DNA of 64,000 bases from contig JAHREC010000013.1 of the NCBI GenBank assembly GCA_020081605.1, positions 3,596,001 through 3,660,000 on the forward strand, given 5' to 3'. The DNA is from Albifimbria verrucaria (Eukaryota > Ascomycota > Sordariomycetes > Hypocreales > Stachybotryaceae). The position numbers and the translations under genes are program-made. Below, in pieces: positions 34,865 to 46,472 of the stretch. The notes below the pieces were generated by a model. It searched no databases. It worked only from the letters and a program-made list of their open reading frames with translations, and was not told the DNA's origin. Numbering within the stretch: the first letter of the stretch is position 1; each line of letters starts with the position of its first letter.

Positions 34865-37800
34865 CAGCAGTAAAGTTTACGGTCTGGATAGTCAAGACGG
34901 GGCAGTTTCTCCACGGCAACCAAGGGGATGTACCTGGTGCATTCTATCTATCTGCGAAACGCGATTGGATTCGAGCCAGGAGAATTCCCCAATATCTCGA
35001 TGCTGGAAGGGCCGAGATAACATTGTGGGCCAGGGTCTCGGCATTATTGGAAGCCACCGAGGCGAAGCATTGGCCGACACACGCAGAAGTCCTGGCCCAA
35101 TCGAGGGCAATTCTTCACCGCCCCTTAGGAGGGCCGCCTATGCTCAACACTGAGCTCGGTTCTCAGGTTGGAAACTATTGGTCCAGGGAACTGCATTACT
35201 TGGGTTTCATAAGCTGCCAACGAGCTTTGTGACATACTCGGTCAAAGTTAGATATCGTGGCACAACTATTGTTTGGTTCTAGAACAATTCCTCAGCTGTA
35301 CATACGCGTGTTGTTTGCGAGAGGGTCAATGAGGTATTTCCTGACACGGCGTACACCGAGTCTCCTACCTATGCCAGCACACTGTTTAACCAGCTGCAAG
35401 TTGCGTCTGGCTGAACAATGCGCAAATAGTTAACTAGCAATGAGCTAGACGTGTCGTCAGAGGGGTGTAACCTGTTCTTCGGAACATAAAGAAAAAGAAA
35501 GCATCGCCCCTATGTAGGTCTCTCTCTCATGCTCAAGTCAGAAAAGCAAAATCTGTCAGATATCGTTTGCTCGCCAACCGCCGCCTTATTCCTCCTGTTG
35601 GGGTTGAAAACGATCTAAGCCGAGAGCCTGAAGCACCTTGCACTTGCGACTTGTCCCAAATATTATAACCTGTGTCATATTAGCGGGATAGCAAACACAA
35701 GCGATGCAAGCTGTTGCACAACCCCTCGCGGAACAACTCTCAACCACGGTGGCTGAGTCTTGTGGCAGAGGAGTATGCCAGGCCATTGCTCAAAAAGCAA
35801 TATCAGAAACAGCTGCCAAAGCAACAATGATCCGATGGCGAATCTTGGGGCAGGCATTCGTACCGTAGCATGCAGATCCTGATTCGGTCACTTGGACAAG
35901 ATGAGCAACAACTTTGCTTTTTCCTTGTGGGCCAAAGCATCCACAACGCCCGCTACGTGTGGTTGGCCCATGTCTAGAATAAACAATTTGCTTGCCCAGC
36001 GAAGCAAGCGAGAACTGCCACCATCCAATAGACAATAACGACTCAAGCCACTGATGGGTGCCTCATCCTAAAGCTCTAGGGATCGATCAGGGACACCAAC
36101 TCTTGTCTCAGCTGCCAACAGCGCGTATGGCGTTCCAGGTTGGTCAATGCCAATTGTAAAATCTTACCGTACACTTATGGAAATAATATTTGCCCGCGCT
36201 GGCTCACCTGAGACAAACTGTGCAGATCCCATTAACCAGGTAACAGGAAGACCCTGTTCAATATCTTCTTTCCAACAATGTCAAGTCGTAACCAATACGT
36301 ACAGCCTGCCAATCAATAACAACCCCTGCGGAGCGTTGTGTTTGGCTAGGGGCTGGCGCTATAAGCCCACAGCAAACGCCGGTATGCCGAGGAACTTCGT
36401 TTCCGAATTGCTCTTTCTAGGAGGGTGTTTGTCCCTCGCCCTCTCACCTCGAAGCATGAGCTGCATTCGGCTGAGTCGTGACACCCATCCACCACGGAAA
36501 GTGACCGGGGTCTCCATCAAGCCACCACGCTGGACTGCGCACGTCCCACGATGCGGCATACCCCTGCCAGCCTGAAAAGCTGCTCCAGGCCTTTACTTTC
36601 AAACGCCATGTTTGCTTCCTGCTGAAGGCATGCATATGTCCCAAGTGATGGTGTCGAGACCAAACGGCCTTGGCGTACGCTGCGAGGTGAAACTCCGCCT
36701 TATGGCGCAGGGAAACGGCAATTGTTGCGAGCGTATGGTAGAATCCGTCATTATGTGTTAACCTTTGTCTTTCCGAGCCATCCTACCGGTACAGGGTACA
36801 GAGACAGACGAGCGGGGAGTTTCAACTTCGTGGCTACAACGGCGCTGTACAAGGACAGGATCTACGAGAACCACGGATAGCTATCAGAGAAACTGCCGCA
36901 GATATGCTCTCCCAGGGACAGAGCCCTTGGTGACACCCAATAAGAGCTATGTGCACTACATATCACGTCTCACAATTAAATGTGATGAGTGCTTGTGACA
37001 GCATGATGGTAAAAGAGGATTGATGCAGGTCGAACCATGCTATGTTGCAAGCTTCCCAAACAACCAAAAAAACCGACGGCCCAGCATGCTGTGTAACAGG
37101 GGGCTGCTTATAGGTAACATGGTGAGAAGGATGTGACCACGTGAACTAAGGTCAAGGCAGGATGGCGTTGAGCCTACACGCCGACCACAGACGGTAGATG
37201 TTGTTCAGGTTATGGTGTTGCATCGATCGTTCTCATTGGAGATCGGGCAAATCTGAGCCGTCCTAGATGCTGCCGGGACCGACCAAAGACCCAGTCCGCT
37301 CAAAGGGTGAACCCCGTGGCCATGTGATCAATGTTGCTGACATAGAATAATATAAGCCTTGCAGCTGATAAAGGTGGTGGGGTGGCTCTTGTTTGCTTAT
37401 TACTGGTGTGGCATTGATCATATCTAATATACCCGAGTGCCCTTTCCAGACAAGCCATTTGATGCTCTTTGCCCCCTTTGCCTATGGAAAATACCATCTC
37501 TCCCTCATGCGCCTCATCTACAACAAATGCAGGGCTGTACGATGATGTAGCATGTTAATAAAGGAGGGACTTGGGAGCCAACCGGCCTCGCTCAACACGA
37601 CATGTCGAATAGAGGAAAGGTGCAGGCACAGAGGAATAGGCCGAGTCCCAAGATAGGCATGATCATCAGAAGGCATGTGTCAATGACACCCTAGGACAGG
37701 CCTTCCTAGGAAATCCGACATGACCTGTTTGTCGACAAAATCGACTTGTCATAAAAAACAACGAAAAGAGATTCACCGCTGCTGGCTGGTGTTCCCATCT

Positions 37801-40800
37801 TACATTCCCCAAGACAAATATGCCGCCCCTTGCGGTCAATGCTTGCCCTGTGTCAAATTTAGTAGACATCTTCTAGGTGAGTGATTTTGGGCGATCGATG
37901 ACCTCGGATGAGTAGGATTGCCCACTGCTAGATTACGGTGAAGCGCACCACTGGCCTGGCCAGGCGAAGTTCAGTATCCCAGACACTGACACCTCCCCAG
38001 CTGCGCTTGGCGGACCCGAAAGTGCAGGGGATGAAGCAAGAGGAGCTCCCGGAGCCAGACACATGGGTTCTCCCAGCAGACTGGTACTGTGGAGCGGGAT
38101 GCTTCCAATTATACAATTATGTGTTGTGTTTCAACTGCTGCCCGGTGCCTATCCAGTCGGCAACAGATGATTGACCAGCTAGATTGCATTGTAGGATAAA
38201 CATGAGAAGTTGCGGCCTTCATGACATACACAAACCTCGGACACAAAACTCAGGCCATGGTCACCCATGCTGCTCAGCCAGGACTTCCGTGTGCCGCTCG
38301 CTATGCGCTTCGAACCCCACGCAGGATCTAACCAGATGTTGTAATCAAATGGATGTGCATATGTGCATTTCCCATCAGGAGCCCCTACAGGCAATGCGTA
38401 ATCCATAAATGTCAGATCGAAGCGCTGGGTTCAGGACGGTCCGCCGCATGGCGTTCTCGGGTCACAGTCGGCCGATGCATCCTTGTCACCTTGGTAGACT
38501 TCACAGCTCAGATATCGTACGACTTCGGCCATGTCCAGCCACTCCTCACGAACCTCTCTATAAAGAGACGCCGATGCGGGCACTTGAAGCACTGGCAGGG
38601 GCCATTGGTCATACTCTAGTACTTTGAGCGCGCCGTTCCATTGCACCCACACCCCTTTCGTCGCTTCCCAAGGCTTGCAAAGACAGTTGATCTTCCTCGT
38701 GCTCCGCACGCTACTGCCGACTTGACGTAAAGAGCTATGGGTGGTGTTGTGAAAGCGAACTGCTTGCAGGCCCATGAACAGCATGGGGAGGGCCCAATAT
38801 CATCCTGGCCACGCGAGAGCATCTTAAAGGAGCTAGCATCAATAGATTCTCGAATTGGCTGGTACTACAGCAATTTTACGCTTGTTGACGGTATTCCACA
38901 TGCTGCGCTCGGAGCAAACATGTAATCGGAAGACCACAGTTGAGAGATATCAACCTGAACCTGGCAAGAACCGCAAGCCAGAGCAGAGGGGACACGAGGG
39001 ATGCAGGCGCGTCATCTCCGAGTAAGTGAGGAAGGAAACTCCACTCTGCCGAGGCACCGTAGCTCAACAGGATCGACAGACAGGCTGTGAGGCTGCCACT
39101 CCTCATAGGTTAATGCTGGTCCAGTACGAGTGCCCGACGGGCTGGACGCGACTCAGGGTCTTGCAGCTCTGATATTGGCGGCAAGTCAACGCCAGACTGA
39201 CTGTGGATAAGCTTCGCGATCCTTCCGTACATCAATGCGCAATGCAACCAATGAGGGTTGCCTATACATCGTCATCTCGCTTGACAGGTTGCGGGTACGT
39301 GAATTCTTCATATACCTACAACTGTTTATGGAACGGATGTACGAAACTGATCGCGGGAGTACGGAGCAATGTAAGCGACTCTGGTCCATGGCTTCAGCTG
39401 CTGGTTTGGTACAGCAATAGGCTGGGAATCAGGTCATACCGTCTTGGCCTGAAAAGGTAACCACCTCAGCATGCCCCGCTAGTTCTTTACCTGAGCTGTT
39501 GGCAATGCGACACTCGCTCTCTGATCAGCACTCTTTTGTTTGGTTCCATGGTCGGCCAACCTTGCGCCAGCTACGTAGGATCGGGCTTGTGCGGCCGGTG
39601 AGCAAGGTTCATACTGCCCTTGGCCCCTGCTGGATAGGCCTGTCAGAGTCTGAGACGAGACCGGGATGGGTGATAGATGCCTGGGAAGATGATCCCTCTA
39701 GGCCTAGCCCAGGCCATGTGCTTGGTTCTCTAAGCACATGTATGTATGTATGTATGTTTGCATCGAATGGGAAGGTCGTTGGGTGAGGCACTTCGAAATT
39801 GACGGCCAGAGAATAAGATGATAGGGGAGGAGGAAGAGTTTACGGCATGTTGCACAAGTCAGCCGCATATGGCATTATGCCGATGTCGTGAATATTGGCT
39901 TGCCTGAGGCAAAGAGTCTCTGATGGACAGGAAAGGACAAGGTCCAAGGTACTTGGCAATGCTAGCGCCTGTCTGCTGAGAGGTACCCCGTCTTGAGGCG
40001 CATGTACCTGTGCTGTGCGCCCGCTGCCTTCGGCGCCTGCGCCTGCGCAAGTACCGACCAACCTACTACCAACTTAGGTACTAAGGTACCTGATGGAAGT
40101 GCCCTTTACCGGTAAAACGGTCGTCAAGTGCAACGGCTAAATAACTAGTTCCTGACGCCGCAACGTGGCTGACATGAGTAAGACAATCTCTTCCCCAGGC
40201 CCTTGACCCCGTGGCCCCATGGCTGGAGGCTGCACAATCCAAGAACTATTAGGCAAGTAAAGATGGCTGGACCAAGGCGAGGGCAGTGGTTTTCTCTTCT
40301 CCCCTTCCGTAAGGACATGTACTATTCACTTAAAAGCGAGCATGTGTAACAAGTTACGTGCTTAACAAAAGTTCAGTGCATCAGTCCATTTTAATCGGTA
40401 GCTGCATGAAGTCGGCCGCAACCACCTCGTGTATGGCCGATTTGACCGACTTACCCGACATCATCCGCAGAGCAAGGTCGTCCGCCTTCGTCCTTGCCAG
40501 GCACAAACCTGGAGCGGGCGTAGCTCCGGTGAGTGACCTGTTAGGCCGAGTCAAGCCATGCTTCTAGACTGCCAGGGCTGTGGAGCACGAGGTGTTCGAG
40601 TGCACCCGTCTCAAGGATATCACATAACCCGAGGGGTAGGGATGGCGTCATTTGCTCCAACCGTCATTTTACGGGACAAACCACTCTGTAAATAAAACAC
40701 GGGTTGACAAATATCCTGTGCGATCGTCAGGCGTCTTCCGATATGGCACTGGGAGGCATGAAACATGTTTGTGGGAAAGCGGACGGGGGCGCTGATGTTC

Positions 40801-43800
40801 CCAACTCACATGAGCAAGCCGATATGCGAGGGGACCAAGCCGTCACATTGATTTATTGTGAAGCATGACTTAATGTATGGACAATATGCACATACTTAAT
40901 TAAAGCCTTCCAATTAAGCGACCAGGTACAGGAGTACATGGCGTAACCATTGGTCTGCCCCTTGCTACAATTGTCAATAGGCCTGCCAAATATCCTTGTT
41001 GGGAAGGATGAGCACAATCCTGGGATATAATAATGGGAGAGCATTAACTGCATACGGAATTCCTTTGGGTCTCTGTGAAATCGAGCTCTGCTCCTGGTAA
41101 ACGAATCGACGACCCGACCCGGGTTCTAGCCAAGGGCCTGGAATATAATCAAACCCCTATTGCTGGGTCTGATATGGATACAATGACGAGACAGATGACG
41201 TTCTTCGAGTATATCACTCACCACCATGACGGCACAGAGGACTCTTGGTCGCAACTCAACATCAAACCCAAGGTGCACTACGTTGGTCTGTGTCAACATT
41301 GTTGTCGGGGGCAGGTCCGGGAACCAGGTTGTTGGGATTGTGACGCACGAAGCCATTGTTGCAGGTGCTGCAATTGCCACGATCCCATCACATTGCCACT
41401 GGCCATCACCCTGTTTCGATTGGTCATGGCGCATGGGCAGAGAGTATGGCATGGGAACATTTAATCATCGTCGAGTATGTTGCCATGTAGTGATGGCTTG
41501 TTTGGAACTAGGGGTGGAACAATGGCAGGTCTTCTGTAGCTGATCCATGACGTACCGAGCTTTCATACTAGCCTTGGCTGTTCTACCGTGAACATTTCTC
41601 GTGGTCTCCGTTACGGCACATGCATCCAGGGACTTGCAACAAGGCACAGGTACCAACCACACGGGGCGAGGACGGGACTACCCGCCCCTCTTTGCTTTGC
41701 CGACATGTGTGTCGAGCTTAGTGAAGGTCGTGTCGAGCACGTTGTTCTGTGTTGGGTCAACAACTCCTTTGCCGAAGCGACTAACACCAACGCTAGCGAG
41801 TTGATACCCAACCTTGACTACACGTCGGGCTGTTTCATGGATGGCTGGCAAAGAGAATATACGTGCGATTTCCAATCCATAAAGGGAAACCGAACTCATG
41901 TTACGTGCAGGATAGCAACACCGGACGAGTTACGCGATATGTCCGGTAAATGGCAAGGAAGCTTGCTATACAGGGTAGGGTAGGTGTTGCACAAGCAAGT
42001 TGACAGGAGTTCGCGGTGAGACCAAGCAGCAACACGTGACACTGTCGCACATTGAAGGTTGATTAGGCCGACTTCCGAGACACGCCCTTGACACGTTCTA
42101 TTTCATGCTCTACTGTACATTCATCTTATTCTCCGCCAGGGCTAGCATGCGGCATGCTGCATAGTCGAGAACATTGGTCGGACATAAGAGTTCTTAACAT
42201 GTTTAGTGCCGCGTAAATGCTCCACAGGAGTGGGCCATCTGTGTGTTTTTACCAGGGAGGGTAAAAAAAAGAAAGAAAAAGTGAGAAAATTGATCAAGTG
42301 AGAACTGTTATGCATGGCGCATCTTGCGTGGGTTACGAACTGGTCAAGTCCCTACCTACCAGTAACCGGGTACCTACGGCTTTTGGTTGGCGGGGACACT
42401 CCATGTACTCACAGCAAAGTTGGCAAGTTGACCGCAATGGTACACAAAGCCTCCATAGTGACCGATCACATCTCATTTGCAAGTAAGATTGAGCATTTTA
42501 TGTCGAGGACATATAGCGCACTGGTGTCCACTATAGGCCTAAGCTTCATCACGGGACAACAGCCAAGGGCGGTAGGCGGGTGGGTAGGTCATGTATGTAC
42601 GCACAGTCGTGTCGCAGGCTACTGTGCCTCCCAGACAAATCTCGGTGCCTTGAAGATGGTGTTTTGCCAAGCCGGGGCCATTTTATGAATGTGAGGAAAA
42701 GACCCGTTCCTGGACGAATTGGCTGGGGCTGGATCGTGCGGGGATTGGATAAGATACCTTGCCTCTATCCAAAGATGGGCCTGTCTCAGCAGGCCTAGGT
42801 GGTCCCAGCCAGCCGGGGCGGTTTGAGGTACGGAGTAGATATGGGACAGTTCTCGCCGGGGCCTGCAAGGGAACTTTAAAGGTACGCTGGCCGGCGATTC
42901 CATTAGCTGCAAAACCTGGTAGCTGTAAAGTGCCGGTGGCCAGTCTCACATCCTTGCTACCAAACATTTGTCTTGTTGGGGAGGGAACGCCTACCAAGCA
43001 TCTACCTTGCCACGTCTCGCCTCGATTCGATTTCTCGGTACCTCAGGCACCTCACATTGCGTGGTGAGGTTGGTGGCCACGCGCGTACCAGCCAGGGATC
43101 CCTTTGTACACACATGCATCGCCTACACCCATTTCCTTCTGCTGTTTCTGCGAACCTCTGGCTAACAGGGAGCCCCTTGACTCGGCCGTGGCCCAGACAG
43201 TGTGGCAGAGGAGCTGTCAACCCAAGCCATGACCAGTGTGGAATTTCCTCGAACACTCTTGGAAGCCTTTTGACGGGCTGGGCTTGGGGTCGCACGCAGG
43301 CGCAACGTGCCTCGTCCCTCTGGTTGGTGGTACCTTTTCCTCGACTCTCTCTACGGACACGGCCCTCTCCACTCGGAACCCTGGACACCAAAGGCTGTGA
43401 CCGCATCCAGGCACACGTCTGGCCTGCAAGCTTCTGCTTGGGGTCTTATTCGAGAGGCAGAGGGGGCCACGACAGAGCAATCAACCATCATGAGTCGTAT
43501 CCCACTGCGCCCGAGGCCTCTGCCTCACAGCTACCTGGCTTAGATACGAGCAAGACGCGCTGATACGTCCACCTACCTTGACCCTGGAAGAGCGATGGCG
43601 AGGGAGAGACATGGCCACCGGCCAGATCGGATCCCGTCTACTCCAATCAAACGTCCGCCATGCGGCTCTGAGAAACCTGCCTGCGTGCCGTCAGTGACCC
43701 CTCACGAGGGTGTTACAGACGGACGTTGCGGTGCTTAAAATACCGTGTAGGCAAGGGCGGGATCGCACGCCACCCATTTTTGCCATCTCCGGCCCTTTCC

Positions 43801-46472
43801 AACCTCCCAGCCTCATCACTGCCCAAACATGGGCTCGCGCCCCTCATCTCGGCGACTCTCCTGATCTTCGGTGTCGCGAAGCGTCGGCTTTCTAGAATGC
43901 CCAGCCAGACGCAGTGGGTGGCCACAGAGCCTTTTTCTCCCGAACGGCCCGTCTCGACTAGACGTGCTAGCCTTTACCCAAACGTGCTCCGCCGCAGAAC
44001 TAAGTCCCGGATGAAGAAGTTGGACGGCCCCATCCTGGATTCGGTTGGCCCCTCCGAGCACCGTCTCCTCTAGATGGCCGTTGCGTCGCAGTATGGAGAA
44101 GAGCTGGCTCTCACCGACTCGTTGTCCGCCACTTCTTCAGCTGCCAACTGCTTGTTGCCCGTGGTCCGTCCGCCTCATCGATGCTTAGCTTGATGTTTGA
44201 TGTGGATCAAGCAGAGCGTGTGGTCTTGGCCGGGTCACAACGAGCGTTGCGTGCTGTGGGTTCGTCCATCCCACTAGGAGGAATTGGTGTCAGACAGCGA
44301 CAACGTTTGAGCCGCGTGAGCCATGGGGACTTTTCGGCCTCATGCGGTCGGTCGGTGTATGGATTCTCGCCTTGTACCTTGCTTGATGATGATGACTGTA
44401 ATCAAGAGACCCTCCTTGGAAAGCCCACGTAGTATGGAGAAAGGCTCGCACCGTCGCTGGCGATGGGCGTGACCTCCGGTATAAGACAGAGCATGGTGTT
44501 GTCCCGAAGCAAGCAACCATCTCTAGCCTCTGGCATTTCTCTATTCATCGACTACGCGCGCAGCCAAAGGCACACGCAGCACTTGCCCACACCACTCTCA
44601 CATGCATGCGCATGCGCACACCTCTGTGGTCTGACAGGACCACGCACAATATCGTACATACATACATACGTTACTGACCTACGTACATGCTGTACTTACT
44701 TACATGCTCTCTCGTCCATACAAAGTCATCATCACACCCGTCTCCCCAAGTCGATTGCCACCGTCTTACTTTTTCCCCGTCCAGCGTCCTTTGCTCTCTC
44801 TCGTGTGGCCCCCGTCCGTCCGCCCGTTCGCCCGTCACGGCCATGACCGACATTTTCTGATCTACGGCCTAGCAAGTGCAGTACTCATGCCCTTTTCGTA
44901 TCATATTACTTTATGCTCTCTCCACTTTGCCGTTTGCCTCATCAAACAGTCCAAGGTACTAAGGACATTCATCTGCGCTTCTCCACTTGCTGTGGGAATA
45001 GCGCACGCCCCTTCCCCACTGCACCCTTCCCATCGATGTAGGTATCTCTCTTTCTTCTCTTTTCCCGGACGACTGACCAGGACACCCTTCACGTTTTTTT
45101 TTCTTGGGTCTCTCCACACCACCATCTTGCTCCCCCTCCTCGCTTTCTCTCCCCCAGGTACAAGCTCGAGCTACTATTTACCTGTGCACACCTTACAACG
45201 GTATTTGGCCTGGGCCAGAAGCTTTGGAAATGGTGAACTGACTGATTGACTGCTAGCGGTCAAACTACGATAGTCTTTAGGTCCTAGGCCAAAACAGGGC
45301 GGCCCAGCCTTTGCCTTTCCCTTCCGTGGGACACGCCCCTTTGGTTCCCTTAACTTGGGTCCTTGGGCTGCTTTTCCATACTGAACCTTCCCTTACACCT
45401 TTTTCCCGCCCTTGCCTAAGGTTTCCCAACGTCTGGTGCCTGGACCGCTCCCGTGGGATTGGGTATTGGCGTTGGCAAAGCAGAACAGCTTACGCGACAG
45501 GCAAGAAAAAGACCGGCAAACAAGGGCTCCTCGCTGCAACTTCCACGCCCCCTGCCTCGCTAAACGAACAACCCATGCCTCCATCACCAACGCCCTGGTT
45601 TTGGCATTAGCTCACCTCGACGCACTGGCTTGATTGCTCAATTGGGCCCGAGAGACTGTTCGCGTCTTACCACCCTCTCTCTTCCCTTGCACCACCCACG
45701 GCCCGCCGTTGCGGCTGTCCAATGCTTGCTGCTTGTTGCTTGCCTGCTTAGGTTGCTCTGCTCTGCTTCGAGTTGCGTTGCGTTGCGTTGCGTTGCTTGC
45801 TTGCTTGCTTGCCTGTTAGCTTGCTCGGCGTTGCTTTGGCTCTCGCCTTTGCTTGCTTCTACATCGACATCATTGTCAGATCACCCTCCCTCCCTCCCTG
45901 GCGCGCCCCGTCTCGTCCACAGCGTAGCGCCGCCTCAGCCTCTCTCGCTTCGCGCCGCCTTGTGCTCTGCTTGCTTGCTTGCCTGCCTGCTTGCTTGCTT
46001 CCTTTGAGGCGCGCTTCAAACGATCCCGGCTCTGGCAAGAGTCAAACTTGCCGTTCGGCCCCACCACTTGGCTCCAGCTTCTTGGAGCAGCTTCCCTCCC
46101 CGTGAAGCTCCATCTGTCACTGCCCAACTGCTGATCATCTTGTCGCATCCGCCAACCCTTGGGTACGGGACCCTTTTGGCTTTTGTTTGTGTTAACCCTC
46201 TATACGGGCAGATGTCATCATAGCTACTTGACCGGTCTTGTGCCGTACCGAGTACTGTACGAGTCACACACCCACCCCATGTCGCCTTGGCTCCTCGACT
46301 TCTACCACTGAGGACCCAATTATCGACCGTCTTCCCAAGCTCCTGAGCCTCACTCCCCGGCGTCTGCCGTTTCGCCTCCAGTCCATGGACGCCTTTGTCC
46401 TTTGGTCCCTGCTCAACCCGCCGTCGTCGTCCAGCCCGTGTGTTGCACCGGCACATATATAGCGCCGCAGCC
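34865..46472. other. Gene desert of about 11.6 kb
   Basis: I find no gene I can support here. A 100-codon plus-strand frame directly after the hypothetical gene (to 35232, with SAKRDWIRARRIPQYLDAGR) might belong to that gene. Protein-like fragments lie on the minus strand at 38179-39093 and on the plus strand at 41588-41983, but neither gives a coherent gene. Base composition is balanced rather than AT-rich, so this is not an obviously RIP-mutated transposon block. From about 44.6 kb on the plus strand becomes C/T-rich with simple repeats, as in long leaders or promoters of fungal regulatory genes. Confidence 0.5.
45768..46005. repeat. GCTTGCTTGC / GCGTTGCGTT microsatellites
   Basis: Two simple-sequence blocks, gttgcgttgcgttgcttgcttgcttgc around 45775-45815 and cttgcttgcctgcctgcttgcttgc around 45968-46002, lie in the C/T-rich region upstream of the Zn2Cys6 gene. 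Confidence 0.75.

Noticed and set aside
41588..41983. 131-codon plus-strand frame ending KWQGSLLYRVG
   Set aside because: Some stretches look protein-like, but it lacks an ATG start, a recognisable domain and splice partners, and antisense frames of similar length overlap it.
42973..43563. 196-codon plus-strand frame
   Set aside because: Begins without an ATG context of note and is overlapped by comparable frames on both strands; no motif. Random open frame in balanced-GC DNA.
35233..44600. RIP-mutated transposon block
   Set aside because: The desert is not AT-rich and shows no TpA excess by eye, and no reverse-transcriptase or transposase motif was found in any frame.
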